Notes: a model not told the origin generated them from the sequence alone. Positions 42,016-51,145 are shown, counted from the first letter of the stretch. The stretch: DNA of 64,000 bases from Thermasporomyces sp036564245 (GCA_036564245.1 DATCKU010000056.1:1-64000); one strand, 5' to 3'. A program made the numbers and translations.

Positions 42016-43683
42016 GTGCAGCCGTTGCGCAGCGACGATCCCCGACGGATCGGTTCGTACGCAGTCCGTCATCGGCTCGGCTCGGGCGCAATGGGCACGG
42101 TGTACTTGGGCTTCTCCCCTGGCGGCCGCGCGGTGGCGGTGAAGGTCGCTCGCGACGAGCTCGCCGACGACCCCGAGTTTCGGGAACGGTTCCGTCGCGA
42201 GGTCGAGATGGCGCGGACCGTCGGCGGCTTCTGGACGGCGGCAGTGGTCGACGCAGATCCTTCAGCACCCAGGCCGTGGCTTGCGACGGAGTACGTCCCG
42301 GGCCCGAGCCTGCAGCAGGCGGTGGCGGAGCAAGGCCCGCTCCCCGAGACCGTCGTACGCCGACTCGCTGCCGGTCTCGCCGAGGCGCTGGTCGCGATCC
42401 ACGCCGCGGGACTCGTCCATCGCGACCTCAAGCCCTCCAACGTCCTCCTCGGGCCCGACGGTCCTCGGGTCATCGACTTCGGCATCTCGCAGGCGCTCGA
42501 GTGCGCCAAGCTCACCGCCACCGGGATCTTCCTGGGCACACCGGGGTTCCTCTCACCGGAGCAGATATCAGGTGGGGAGATCGGGCCGGCGAGCGACGTG
42601 TTCTCGCTCGGTGCGGTGCTGGTGTACGCCGCCACCGGACGGGGGCCGTTCGGCGACGGCCAGACGTCTGTCCTCATGTATCGCGCGCTGCACAACGAGC
42701 CGGACCTCGACGACGTGCCGGCAGGGCTGCGCGAGATGGTCTCCCGCTGTCTGCGACGCGACCCAGCCGAACGTCCCGGCCCGGCAGCCCTCCTCGCCGA
42801 GCTGGCCGACACGGGTAACGGCCAGCCAGCGGTGGAATCAGAGCGACGAAGCTGGCTACCGGATCGGCTGCAGACGGTCGTCGACGGCTACGTCACGCGC
42901 CTGCGCAACGAGGCCGCCACGAGCGGGGTGACCACGGCAGACTCCGACACACCCGCACGGGCTCTTCCCGCGACCAAGCCATACACGCAGGTGATCGCGT
43001 CCGAGTCGCCGGCGGCGCGAGTGGTCCAGCCACCAGGTCCTACGAACGACGGTCTCGCCACGCCAGGGTTGGGCGGATCGGCCGGAGCTCTCCGTGTGCA
43101 CCCGAACGGGTCGTCGGCCGCCGGCTCGCCCGCGCCGCCCCCGACGCCGAAACACCCGGCGTACCACGCTCCCTCGTCGGGTGGCGTCCGGTTCGGCTTG
43201 TCCCGGGTCCGGGCGACCGTCTCCGGCATCGCGGCCCTGGTCGGCGGACTCACGGCCGGCGGCATCGCCGACGACCTCGGAGAGGGCGGCGTCGCCCTGG
43301 TCGCGCTGGTGGTGTGCGTTGTCCTGCTCGTGATGGCGACCCGGTTCTTGATCCTCGCCTGCCGGTCTCCGATCAGTCTCGAGGTGAGCTCACAGGGCCT
43401 GGTCCTCACCAAGGGCCGTGGCCGGTGGGACCTCCCGTGGCATGCGGTCAACCGGGCGCGGGTCGTCCAGCATGGCAAGAAGGCCTGGCTCATCGTGTGG
43501 TTGACGCCCGGCTGGATGGTGCCGAAGACGGTGGGCGGCTGGTCGCTTCGTCCGTACCACGGCGGCATCCGGCTGTTCCCCATCGCGCCCGGACGTCGCC
43601 GCAAGCAGGTGGGACGGGAGATCCGCGAGCTGCGCGCCGCGCTCGCATGGCACGCGCCACAGGTCTTCGACCGCAGCCCTTGA
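42016..43683 (+). CDS. Serine/threonine protein kinase with C-terminal membrane domain
   Basis: A 555-residue kinase beginning MQPLRSDDPRRIGSYAVRHR (GTG start, GAGGAG 8 bases upstream). The glycine loop is RLGSGAMGTVYLG, the ATP lysine is in VAVKVARDE, the catalytic loop is VHRDLKPSNVLL and the metal-binding motif is VIDFGIS. After the catalytic domain (to about residue 270) comes a Pro/Ala-rich linker, then two hydrophobic segments (about 415-465), and a C-terminal domain, ISLEVSSQGLVLTKGRGRWD onward, that looks like a PH-type membrane protein. No PASTA or other extracellular sensor is present. Substrate unknown. Confidence 0.88.
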   Translation: MQPLRSDDPRRIGSYAVRHRLGSGAMGTVYLGFSPGGRAVAVKVARDELADDPEFRERFRREVEMARTVGGFWTAAVVDADPSAPRPWLATEYVPGPSLQQAVAEQGPLPETVVRRLAAGLAEALVAIHAAGLVHRDLKPSNVLLGPDGPRVIDFGISQALECAKLTATGIFLGTPGFLSPEQISGGEIGPASDVFSLGAVLVYAATGRGPFGDGQTSVLMYRALHNEPDLDDVPAGLREMVSRCLRRDPAERPGPAALLAELADTGNGQPAVESERRSWLPDRLQTVVDGYVTRLRNEAATSGVTTADSDTPARALPATKPYTQVIASESPAARVVQPPGPTNDGLATPGLGGSAGALRVHPNGSSAAGSPAPPPTPKHPAYHAPSSGGVRFGLSRVRATVSGIAALVGGLTAGGIADDLGEGGVALVALVVCVVLLVMATRFLILACRSPISLEVSSQGLVLTKGRGRWDLPWHAVNRARVVQHGKKAWLIVWLTPGWMVPKTVGGWSLRPYHGGIRLFPIAPGRRRKQVGREIRELRAALAWHAPQVFDRSP

Positions 43684-43728
43684 CCAGGCTCTGAGCGGAG
43701 CCCTCCGCAACCGCCACCACTCACCCGC

Positions 43729-43745
43729 CACACGTGGTCATTGCC
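43729..43745 (-). repeat. Short AATGACCACGT motif (element subfamily)
   Basis: Reverse-strand CAATGACCACGTGTGG just past the stop of the permease gene ending at 43755. Related motifs lie past hpnH (38903, plus strand) and the response regulator (25526-25540, minus strand). It resembles the left end of the longer palindromic elements. Confidence 0.35.
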
Positions 43746-43754
43746 AGTGGAGCG

Positions 43755-44690
43755 TCAGCCCTTGCGGCCGGTCGTGGAGATGCCTTCCACGAAGTGTCGC
43801 TGCCCGAGGAAGAAGATGATGATGAGCGGCAGGGTGGCGATGACGCTCGCCGCGAGGACGATCTCCCACTTCATCTCACCGCCGTAGCCGAACGAGTCGA
43901 GGATCGTCTTCAACCCGCGCGGCAACGTGAAGAGCGCCGAGTCCTGCAAGTAGATGAGCGGCTTGATGAGGTCGGTCCAGCTCTCCCGGAACTCGAAGAT
44001 GAACACCACGATCAGTGCCGGTTTGCAGAGCGGCAACGCGATCCGTCGGAAGAGCCCGAAGTAGCCGCAGCCGTCGACCCGTGCCGCCTCGAAGAGCTCC
44101 CGCGGCAAGGTGAGGAAGAACTGCCGCAGCAGGAAGATGAAGAACGCAGAGCCGAAGAGGTTGTTCGCCCACAACGGCACCTGCGTATTGACGAACCCGA
44201 GGGCGTCCCAGATCAGGTAGACCGGAATCATCGTCACCGCACCCGGCAGCATCATCGTGCTCAGCACGAGCCCGAAGAGCAGGTTCCGCCCCGGAAAACG
44301 AAAGTAGGCAAACCCGAAGGCCACCAGCGCGCTGCTGATCGTCACGCTTGCAGCGGCCGCGACGCCGACGACGATGCTGTTGACGAACCATGTGAAGACC
44401 GGCGCCGCCTGCCAGACGGTGATGTAGTTCTCCGGGCTGAACTCCTTGGGGATCAGCGCGTTGTCGAAGACCTGTGCCCGCGGCTTCAACGACGCACTGA
44501 CCAGCCAGATGAAGGGATACGTGAAGAGCGCGGCCAGCAGGATCGCCACCGTGTAGCGGATGACGCTCAAGACCCGCGACGGACGCTCACCCGGCAGCAG
44601 ACCGTGGCGCTGCCTCGTCACCCGGCGGCGTCCGGAGACGAACACGTCCGAGGTCAGCCGTCCTGTGCCGACCTGCTCGGTCGTGGCCAT
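43755..44690 (-). CDS. Carbohydrate ABC transporter permease (MalG/UgpE type)
   Basis: A 311-residue inner-membrane permease of the CUT1 family with six helices. The EAA loop is LPRELFEAARVDGCGYFGLF and the C-terminal helix is followed by RHFVEGISTTGRKG, the standard MalG-type ending. It begins immediately after the other permease stop (next base). No ATPase gene is nearby, as is usual in actinobacteria, where a shared MsiK-type ATPase serves many CUT1 systems. Import of an oligosaccharide is expected; the sugar is unknown. Confidence 0.92.
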   Translation of the reverse strand: MATTEQVGTGRLTSDVFVSGRRRVTRQRHGLLPGERPSRVLSVIRYTVAILLAALFTYPFIWLVSASLKPRAQVFDNALIPKEFSPENYITVWQAAPVFTWFVNSIVVGVAAAASVTISSALVAFGFAYFRFPGRNLLFGLVLSTMMLPGAVTMIPVYLIWDALGFVNTQVPLWANNLFGSAFFIFLLRQFFLTLPRELFEAARVDGCGYFGLFRRIALPLCKPALIVVFIFEFRESWTDLIKPLIYLQDSALFTLPRGLKTILDSFGYGGEMKWEIVLAASVIATLPLIIIFFLGQRHFVEGISTTGRKG

Positions 44691-45593
44691 CTACTTGTCC
44701 TCCGCCTCGTAGTAGACGAACCGGTTGCCGAAGACCACCTGGATCAACGTGATCACGACGATGATGACGAAGAGGATCCACGCCAGGGCTGAGGCGTATC
44801 CCATGCGCAGGAACGTGAACGCGGACTGGAAGAGGTAGATGAGGTAGAGCGTCGCCGCATCCGAGGAGAACTTCGACCCGGTGCCGAAGTACATGGTGTA
44901 GACCTGGGTGAACATCTGCAGCGAGCCGATGGTGTTGGTGATCACGCTGAAGAAGACCGCACCGCTGATCATCGGCAGCGTGATGTGGCGGAACCTGCTC
45001 CACCGTCCGACACCGTCGATGGCACCCGCCTCGTAGAGCTCGACTGGCACGTCCTTCAAGGCCGCCAGGAAGATCACCATGGTGCCGCCGACGCCCCAGA
45101 GGCTCATCAGGATGATTCCGGGCATGATCCAGTCCGCTTCGGTCGTCCAGCCCGGACCGGGAATCCCGAACAGGCCGAGGAACCGGTTCAGCATGCCGGT
45201 CTGGCCGTTGAGCAGGAGCAGGAAGAGCACGCCCACCGCCACCGCGGGCGTCATCGACGGAAGGTAGAAGACGGTCCGGAAGAAGCCCTGCACCTTCCGG
45301 ATCCGGTTGAGCAGCATCGCCAGCAGGAGCGCGATGATCGTCGCGAGAGGCACGTGGAACACCGTGTAGTAGAAGGTGTTCCACAGTGCCCTTCGCGCGA
45401 CCGGATCCGACCACGCTTCCCGGTAGTTGTCGAGGCCGACCCAGCTCGGCGGGTTGATGACGTCGTACGACGTGAGCGACAAGACGAAGCTCGCCACCAT
45501 CGACCCCGCCGTGAACACCAGGAAGCCGATGAGCCACGGCGAGAGGAACAGATACGCCGCCCGCGTCTCTCCCGAGAACCGGACTCGTGCCAT
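44691..45593 (-). CDS. Carbohydrate ABC transporter permease (MalF/UgpA type)
   Basis: A 300-residue permease with six helices. AAYLFLSPWLIGFLVFTAGS is the typical first helix, and VELYEAGAIDGVGRWSRFRH is the EAA loop contacting the ATPase. It forms the channel together with the downstream MalG-type protein and receives sugar from the lipoprotein encoded 22 bases upstream. Gene order is binding protein, MalF type, MalG type. No regulator or glycosidase is part of the operon. Confidence 0.92.
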   Translation of the reverse strand: MARVRFSGETRAAYLFLSPWLIGFLVFTAGSMVASFVLSLTSYDVINPPSWVGLDNYREAWSDPVARRALWNTFYYTVFHVPLATIIALLLAMLLNRIRKVQGFFRTVFYLPSMTPAVAVGVLFLLLLNGQTGMLNRFLGLFGIPGPGWTTEADWIMPGIILMSLWGVGGTMVIFLAALKDVPVELYEAGAIDGVGRWSRFRHITLPMISGAVFFSVITNTIGSLQMFTQVYTMYFGTGSKFSSDAATLYLIYLFQSAFTFLRMGYASALAWILFVIIVVITLIQVVFGNRFVYYEAEDK

Positions 45594-45615
45594 CTGCTGC
45601 CTCGCGTCGAAGCGT

Positions 45616-47022
45616 CTATCGCACCGCTTGCGCGGCCTTGTCCACGTCGGACTGCGCCCGCTGCAGGGACGCGGCAGGATCCTGCTCCCCTTGCAGGATG
45701 CGGTTGACCGCCTTCACCATCGCGTCGGCGAACTGGGCGCCGATCGGACTGGCGGGCTGGATCACGGCGTGGCTCTGCTGCTCCAGCGCGTTTCGTACTG
45801 CATCGTCGAACACCGACATCTCGCCGCCGGCCGGCTTCCAGATGCCCTCACCGCTCGCGTCGGCGAAGATCTGCTCGTCCGCCTTCAAGTTTCCGGTGTA
45901 GGTGCCGGCGTAGTACTTGCCCTCCTTGGCGAACGCCTTGACCTTGCCCTCGGCCGCGGCGATCCACGCCGGAACCGACGTCATCTCCTTGGCGAACTTG
46001 CACGCGAGGTCCGGGTGCTTGGAGTCCTTCGGGATGACCCACGCCGCTCCACCAGCCGTCGTGACCGGCTCGCCCCTTGCGTTCTTGATGGGGACGACGG
46101 TGAAGTCAACCTTCGTCGGCGCAGTCTCAGCCAGGACAGTGAGGTACCACTGCTCGACGATCATCGCGCCCACTTGGTCGGTGACGAACGGATTCTCCGC
46201 ACCGAAGAAGTCCCAGCTGTCCTTGAACGACTTGACCTTGGTCCAGCCGCCTTGCGCGTCGGCGAGCCGCTTCAGGTTCGTCATCACGTCGACCACGGCT
46301 GGATCGTCGATGCGCGCGCTCAGACCGTCGTCGCCCATCAGCTGGATCTCGTGAATCGCGCTCCACAACACCGAGGAGTCAGGCAGGGACGGGTCGAATC
46401 CCAACCGCACCAGCTTGCCGCCCTCCATCTTGGTCATCTTCTGGGCGGCGTCGATGAGACTCTCCCAATCGCCGGTGTCGATGCTCTTCGGATCGACTCC
46501 AGCTTCTTTGGCCACGCGGTTGTTCACCAGCAGCAACGGATAGTTGTAGAACTCGGGAATGCCGTACGTCTTGCCTTCGTACGTGACCGGCGACATCGCC
46601 TGCTCGCGGTATTGGGAGACGTCGATGTGCTCCTTTGCTATGCAGTCGTCGACTGGGATCAACGCACCGCGCGCGGCATAGGACGCGACCTGGTCCCGGC
46701 CCATGTTGACGACGTCCGGCGGGTTGCCCGCAGCGACCGCGGCGAGGAACTGCTGCTCGTCGAACGCACCCTTGTTGAGCTTGGCCTTGGCACCGAGATT
46801 CTTCTCGGCAAGCGCCAGGCGAATCTGCCCGATCTCGTCGTCGGCTCCGAAGCCGGAGACGGTGAAGCTCTGTGGTCCGGTCGTGGAGTCCGAGCCCGAC
46901 TCAGGCTCGTCGTCTGCTCCCACTCCGCCACACGCGGCGAGCGCCAATGCGAACGCCACCGCCGAGGCCGCAACCCCGGTCCGACGCGTCGACGTTCCCC
47001 GCCACTTTGCGGATCTGATCAC
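45616..47022 (-). CDS. Extracellular sugar-binding lipoprotein, family 1
   Basis: A 468-residue solute-binding protein. The signal ends in a lipobox LALAACGG. Features of family 1 are GKTYGIPEFYNYPLLLVNNR and VPAWIAAAEGKVKAFAKEGK. I start it at GTG 47022 because GGCAGG lies 8 bases upstream; a GTG three codons earlier is also possible. It leads the CUT1 operon. The 5' region is about 600 bases long and probably holds a regulator site, but no LacI-type palindrome was located with certainty. Confidence 0.9.
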   Translation of the reverse strand: MIRSAKWRGTSTRRTGVAASAVAFALALAACGGVGADDEPESGSDSTTGPQSFTVSGFGADDEIGQIRLALAEKNLGAKAKLNKGAFDEQQFLAAVAAGNPPDVVNMGRDQVASYAARGALIPVDDCIAKEHIDVSQYREQAMSPVTYEGKTYGIPEFYNYPLLLVNNRVAKEAGVDPKSIDTGDWESLIDAAQKMTKMEGGKLVRLGFDPSLPDSSVLWSAIHEIQLMGDDGLSARIDDPAVVDVMTNLKRLADAQGGWTKVKSFKDSWDFFGAENPFVTDQVGAMIVEQWYLTVLAETAPTKVDFTVVPIKNARGEPVTTAGGAAWVIPKDSKHPDLACKFAKEMTSVPAWIAAAEGKVKAFAKEGKYYAGTYTGNLKADEQIFADASGEGIWKPAGGEMSVFDDAVRNALEQQSHAVIQPASPIGAQFADAMVKAVNRILQGEQDPAASLQRAQSDVDKAAQAVR

Positions 47023-47654
47023 CTGAACCACCTGCCGTCATCACGAGGTACGCACGAATGCGGTAACGATTCCACATGTGCCGGCTAACCGTACTCACAG
47101 GGGATATGACGGTCAACAGCTTCATGCCATGACACGTGGCACAGGGGCATCGACGACGACGCTCGACCCACGTGACGGGGCCCAGTGTGCGCTTCGCACC
47201 AAGCGCGACGCCGACCTCGGACGACAGCTCGAAAGCCTGGTCGGCCGCACACTGCCTGCCAGCACGACGTCGGCTCTGCGCACACCACGACTGGAGCAGT
47301 CGCGGCATGGCGCGACGGCGATGACGAGGTGGCGGTGACGGGACGACTGAGGTGGCCCTTACGACGGCCGGTCACGTGACGTGACCTGTATCCCGCATAG
47401 CGGGATCAACTCTGTCGGCCGCTGGTTCGCGTGGTCTCCGATACGGCCACGGTGCGACCGCCGGATCCGGGGTGACCCGAGATACGCCGTCGGCGTCAAA
47501 AGCTCGTGTGACACAAAAAGGCGAAGGCACCGTACACAGCGAGGTAACACACGAAGAACCAGGCGGTGCTGAGTGCGGTGCCTCCGCGATTGACTACTGG
47601 CTACTCGTGGATCGTCTTGCTTCGCTACGGATGAACGGACAGATGTCGCGCCGG
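47023..47654. other. Intergenic region upstream of the CUT1 operon
   Basis: 632 bases with no gene I can support. It holds a perfect palindrome GTCACGTGAC at 47371-47380 followed by GTGAC. A short hairpin with ATCCCGC (47390-47396) and GCGGGAT (47400-47406) lies nearby. These could be operator and terminator sequences between the sugar importer and the DUF397 gene. Confidence 0.5.
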
Positions 47655-47867
47655 TTATCGATCGAACTGGCCGGCACGGACACCGCTGACAAACGCGCGC
47701 CACTCACCGACGCCGAACGTCAGCACGGGACCGCCGCGATCCTTCGAGTCGCGGACGGCCATCGACCCTTCGTCGAGAGCGGCGACCTCTACGCAAGCAC
47801 CATTGGATGCGCTATAACTGCTGATGCGCCATCTGAGCGCAGCGGTGTTCGTGTGCACGGGTCTCAC
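47655..47867 (-). CDS. DUF397 domain protein
   Basis: A 70-residue protein of the DUF397 family. The core is WRISSYSASNGACVEVAALD, followed by MAVRDSKDRGGPVLTFGVGE and WRAFVSGVRAG. These proteins pair with DUF5753 helix-turn-helix regulators in actinobacteria and are thought to bind and modulate them. The GTG start overlaps the stop of the regulator (GTGA), so the two are coupled. The N-terminal stretch MRPVHTNTAAL is slightly longer than in most relatives. Confidence 0.88.
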   Translation of the reverse strand: MRPVHTNTAALRWRISSYSASNGACVEVAALDEGSMAVRDSKDRGGPVLTFGVGEWRAFVSGVRAGQFDR

Positions 47868-48736
47868 CTCAACTTCGCCTCCAGCGCTTTGGCACGCTTG
47901 GCGAGTAGCGCTCTGGTCTCGCCGGGATCGTATGCCATCGCGCTCAAATGTCTGTAGGCAATGCTATACCTGTGCACTTCGTTCGGTTCAGACAGATAGG
48001 TATTTCTGGTCAACGTTTCGATGTAGACCACGTCTGGTTCCCACGATTCGGGGAACTCGAGGATGACGAAGGCGCCGGTCAAGCCTGGGTGAGCGCCCTT
48101 CGACGATGGAAGTATCTGCAGGTCGATGTTCGGTAGCTCAGCCAGCTCGAGAAGGTGCTCCAACTGACCGAGCATCGTTTCCGGCGGACATGTGCCGCTG
48201 TCGAGTACCGACTCGGCGATAACCACCCATAGTTGCAGTGGATTGTCCTGCCGAGTAAGCGCGCTCTGGCGGGCCATCCGAATCTCGAGGCGGCGGTCGA
48301 TTTCTCCAGGTGAGAGAAGTCCCATCGAATGGCCCTCCATGACGGCTCGCGCGTAAGCCTCGGTCTGCAGCCGCCCGTAGAGGGTGCACGCATCGAACGC
48401 ACGGACCCCAGATGCGAGCACTTCCATCTCGAGGTATTCGGTGTAGTCGGCTGGCACGAATTGTTCGTACGCAGACCATTGACGGTGGCCTGCGGTTGAA
48501 GCGCGGGCCATGAGTTGTTCCCGGCGTTCCGGACTTACACCGTAGTAATCCAGCAGAATGCCGAGATCCTTTGAGCTGATACCGCTGGCGGCAGTTTCAA
48601 TCCTGCCGAGTTTGGCTGTCTTCCAACCAATCGCCTCGGCGACCTGTGCGAGGGTGGCCTGGCGCGTCTCGCGGAGGAAACGGAGCTCCTTGGCGAGGCG
48701 CCGTTCTCGAAGGGTTGGCGGCCTGCGGCGTGGCAT
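47864..48736 (-). CDS. Helix-turn-helix regulator with DUF5753 domain
   Basis: A 290-residue regulator. The N-terminal XRE-type domain has LRFLRETRQATLAQVAEAIG, then TAKLGRIETAASGISSKDLG. The C-terminal DUF5753 domain covers about residues 100-285 (VRAFDACTLYGRLQTEAYAR, then LEHLLELAELPNIDLQILPS). This is the WhiJ/AbaA-type pair found in many copies in actinobacteria, with roles in development or metabolism. It is coupled to the DUF397 gene. Inverted repeats lie about 300-350 bases upstream, at 49034-49085. Confidence 0.9.
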   Translation of the reverse strand: MPRRRPPTLRERRLAKELRFLRETRQATLAQVAEAIGWKTAKLGRIETAASGISSKDLGILLDYYGVSPERREQLMARASTAGHRQWSAYEQFVPADYTEYLEMEVLASGVRAFDACTLYGRLQTEAYARAVMEGHSMGLLSPGEIDRRLEIRMARQSALTRQDNPLQLWVVIAESVLDSGTCPPETMLGQLEHLLELAELPNIDLQILPSSKGAHPGLTGAFVILEFPESWEPDVVYIETLTRNTYLSEPNEVHRYSIAYRHLSAMAYDPGETRALLAKRAKALEAKLR

Positions 48737-49214
48737 TTCTCATCTCCCCTGGTGCCCACGGCAATGTCGCGTTGTGATGGTTCTCGATCAGCGGGTCTCG
48801 GCGGGATCGTGACGGGCGAGGCGGCGCCGGGTCGAGCTCGAAAGTCTGACGGTCGATGTGTGGCTCATTGTGCCCTAACGGAACGGAATCGACACGGGCG
48901 CCTCATGACGTGCATCCGGAGTGGGAGCCATCACGGCACGTCGACGGACCAGGAACGGCAGCAGCTGACACTTCGTCGGCGTCAGGACCCCGCGAACCTG
49001 ATCTTCAGCTGGGCGTACGTCCTCACCGCATCCCACCTGATGGTCCGACAAATCAGGTGAGAATTCTTACCGCAAGTGCTTGCGGATGGGACATATGAGG
49101 TACTACGTTCTGTTTCATCCTGTCAACGCTGAGTAGCCCCCGGGCCCCCGAACCGCTACCCCGTTGCAGGCACAAACAAACACAACGGTGTGTGACAGTG
49201 ACGGGAGGACCCGC
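48737..49214. other. Divergent intergenic region, regulator to 113-residue protein
   Basis: 478 bases without a supported gene. The right end includes the inverted repeats at 49034-49085 and an A+T-richer stretch that may hold promoters for both directions. The part nearest the regulator shows nothing notable. Confidence 0.5.
49034..49085. promoter_or_regulatory. Pair of inverted repeats, possible operators
   Basis: First: CACCTGAT (49034-49041) with ATCAGGTG (49052-49059), 10-base spacer. Second: CCGCAAG (49070-49076) with CTTGCGG (49079-49085), 2-base spacer. Both are perfect. They lie between the regulator start and the 113-residue gene, so they could be binding sites for the HTH regulator. 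Confidence 0.4.
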
Positions 49215-49556
49215 ATGATTTGGGCTGAGCTGGAAGCCATCGCCGATCGCCGTCTGGCGGAACGGCGCATCGCCCAGGAGCAGCACATCCGCAAACTTCA
49301 CGAACGTCTCGTCTCCGATGGCTACCACGCCCAGGTCCTCGACCAACCACGTGAGGGATGGCAGGTCCGGGTGCAGTATCCACCGTCAACCAGTGTCTGG
49401 GTGACCGTACGCTGCGTCATCACCGAGGGGCGGGCGACGTTCGAGTGGTGCCGGTGGCTGCCGTGGACCTGCTCTGCGAACGACATCGACACAGCTGTCG
49501 CGTTCCTGCGGGACCTGCTCGGCGCGCCATCGCCCCGCCCCGCCGTCGCCGGTTGA
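49215..49556 (+). CDS. Hypothetical protein, 113 residues
   Basis: A soluble protein beginning MIWAELEAIADRRLAERRIA and continuing with a basic helix (QEQHIRKLHERLVSDGYHAQ). It then has a beta-rich middle, WQVRVQYPPSTSVWVTVRCV, and TFEWCRWLPWTCSANDIDTA. I do not recognise a family. ATG 49215 has GGGAGG six bases upstream, so it is probably expressed. It is divergent from the HTH/DUF397 pair with inverted repeats between them, and could be a target of that pair. Fold and role are unknown. Confidence 0.65.
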   Translation: MIWAELEAIADRRLAERRIAQEQHIRKLHERLVSDGYHAQVLDQPREGWQVRVQYPPSTSVWVTVRCVITEGRATFEWCRWLPWTCSANDIDTAVAFLRDLLGAPSPRPAVAG

Positions 49557-49572
49557 CCGTCCATCCCACCCG

Positions 49573-49664
49573 GCCCAAATGACCATGTGCACTACGGCCG
49601 TCTGACCTGCACTACGTGTCGACACGTGTTGTACGTCCTAGACGCCTAGTGCACATCGTCATGT
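49573..49664 (+). repeat. Dispersed palindromic element, copy B
   Basis: Left end CCCAAATGACCATGTGCACT is identical to copy A. The inner hairpin is ACGTG-TCGA-CACGT at 49614-49627. The right end CCTAGTGCACATCGTCAT (49645-49662) is an imperfect inverse of the left end, so the whole element is a large inverted repeat about 90 bases long. It lies between the 113-residue gene and the convergent lipoprotein gene. Confidence 0.7.
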
Positions 49665-49677
49665 GAGGGCCGCGCAC

Positions 49678-50091
49678 TCAGCCGCGAGCGATGAGACATT
49701 CGTACGACTGACCCTTGTTGCGGGGTCGGCAGCCGGCCGCAACCACCTTCCACCCGGTCTCGTACCGTCCGACGAACACCGTGTCGCCGGTGAAGGCGAC
49801 CTGCGCCTGGTCTCCAGCGACCCGCACTTCGCGCAGCTTGCCCAGGCGGGCGACGTCTTGGGTGAGCACAGCACGGGCACAGGGCAGCTTCACCGCCTTT
49901 TCCAGGCCCGCCACCGTCTCCCGCGCAAGCCAGGCGCATGCGCGCGCTCCGTTCCTCTGGGCCACCGCGGCATGAAAGGCGCGGGCCGCTTCGGTTGCCG
50001 CCTCCCGTCGCTCCGCGGCATCACTACAGCCGACGAGCGATGTCAGCAACGCGACAGCCGTCACCACGACCGGGACCGGGCGTACCTTCAT
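49678..50091 (-). CDS. Small secreted lipoprotein, NTF2-like
   Basis: A 137-residue exported lipoprotein. The signal is MKVRPVPVVVTAVALLTSLV with a lipobox LVGC. The mature part has EAARAFHAAVAQRNGARACA, then ETVAGLEKAVKLPCARAVLT, and ends RYETGWKVVAAGCRPRNKGQ. Four cysteines are in conserved places, probably two disulfides. This is a known actinobacterial family without assigned function, often annotated hypothetical; its layout resembles small NTF2-like folds. The ATG at 50091 is the obvious start because it precedes the signal peptide. Confidence 0.75.
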   Translation of the reverse strand: MKVRPVPVVVTAVALLTSLVGCSDAAERREAATEAARAFHAAVAQRNGARACAWLARETVAGLEKAVKLPCARAVLTQDVARLGKLREVRVAGDQAQVAFTGDTVFVGRYETGWKVVAAGCRPRNKGQSYECLIARG

Positions 50092-50332
50092 GGCTCGCAG
50101 GAGACGCCTCTCCTTTCCGTGACAGTGGGTCATTCGCCGTAGATACCCAGCCCGCAAGATCACGAATACTGTCGCGCAGGCGGAGCCGCGGTCGTGGGAG
50201 TGGGCGCGGCAGCCTGGCGCTGCACAGAGCTGCGTCAAACCGGGCTCGCGACCGCCTTCCGTGGCGCTGCAGAAGCCTTGTGACGTCAGCCCAGGCCTCG
50301 CAACCGAAGCCGTTGACCCTGCCGAGGCGTTT

Positions 50333-50370
50333 GTGGCCCTCGCATGGCGCCAAGGCCGTGCGAGGGCCAC
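50333..50370 (-). terminator. Hairpin terminator after the PhyH-type gene
   Basis: Perfect 12-base arms GTGGCCCTCGCA (50333-50344) and TGCGAGGGCCAC (50359-50370), 14-base loop. It starts 20 bases past the stop of the dioxygenase gene. Confidence 0.65.
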
Positions 50371-50379
50371 GAAGGCTAG

Positions 50380-50396
50380 CTGCACATGGTCATTCT
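50380..50396 (-). repeat. Left end of the dispersed element at the dioxygenase stop (copy E)
   Basis: Reverse-strand GAATGACCATGTGCAGC. The TGA stop of the dioxygenase gene falls inside it, as in copy A. The palindromic core is absent, and the hairpin at 50333-50370 follows instead. Confidence 0.4.
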
Positions 50397-51145
50397 GGGA
50401 TGTCGGCGACGATCTTGCCGTCGCGCAGGAACGGGTCGAACGAACCCCACGGCTTCGAGCCGTCCTTGGTTTTGATGATCTCGCTGGAGTACTGCGCCAA
50501 GTAGACCCGGCGCAACCGGTCAGTCAGGTTGGGCCCACTCCGATGCAGCACGACGCTGGAGAACACCACGATCGTTCCCGCGGGAGCCGTCATCGGAATC
50601 CCCGGATCCGAACCGAAGTAGCCCACCAGGTCGTTCACCTCAGGGTCAGGGATGTGCTTGACGTACGAGCGAATACCGGAGCGGGAGTACGGCAGCAGAT
50701 ACACCGAGCCGTTCTCCTCGGTCACGTCGTCGAGCGCGATCCAGCACGTGAGGTAGGGCTCGTGATCCTCGTGGACGTAACCGGAGTCCTGATGCCAGGC
50801 GAAGCTCGTGTCGGGGTCCGCCGCCTTGATGACGTACTGCTCCCAGAACAAGTAGGCCGTGTCCCCCAACGTCGCCCGGCAGATCTCTGCCATCGTGTCG
50901 CTGAAGAGGAACTTCCGCAGCTCCGGCCGATCCTTGTAGATCATGTTGGAGAAATAGCGCTTGCCCCGTGCGTTGATGCCGATCCGATCGACACCGGCCT
51001 CGTCGAATGCCTTGTCGAGTTTGTCGATCGAGTATTGAGCACCGCTCCGAAGCAGCTCGAGCTGCTCGTCGGTGAGCACCTTCTCGAGAACGAAGTACCC
51101 CTCGTTGCGGTACTGCTCGCGCATCTCGTCGGTGACCAGGCTCAT
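50390..51145 (-). CDS. Phytanoyl-CoA dioxygenase family protein
   Basis: A 251-residue Fe(II)/2-oxoglutarate oxygenase. The metal site is His118-x-Asp120 in WHQDSGYVHED with the distal His in VLHRSGPNLTDRLRR, where an Arg would hold 2-oxoglutarate. Also conserved are CWIALDDVTEENGSVYLLPY and PAGTIVVFSSVVL. The family hydroxylates small molecules or lipid CoA esters; the substrate here is unknown. Start ATG 51145 (MSLVTDEMREQYRNEGYFV) fits the family. The AraC gene lies 188 bases away in the divergent direction and may regulate it. A palindromic element lies between them. Confidence 0.88.
   Translation of the reverse strand: MSLVTDEMREQYRNEGYFVLEKVLTDEQLELLRSGAQYSIDKLDKAFDEAGVDRIGINARGKRYFSNMIYKDRPELRKFLFSDTMAEICRATLGDTAYLFWEQYVIKAADPDTSFAWHQDSGYVHEDHEPYLTCWIALDDVTEENGSVYLLPYSRSGIRSYVKHIPDPEVNDLVGYFGSDPGIPMTAPAGTIVVFSSVVLHRSGPNLTDRLRRVYLAQYSSEIIKTKDGSKPWGSFDPFLRDGKIVADIPE

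Noticed and set aside
47078..47338. Plus-strand 86-codon frame upstream of the CUT1 operon
   Set aside because: It lies in the 5' region of the sugar-binding gene, has shadow-like composition and no recognisable motif.
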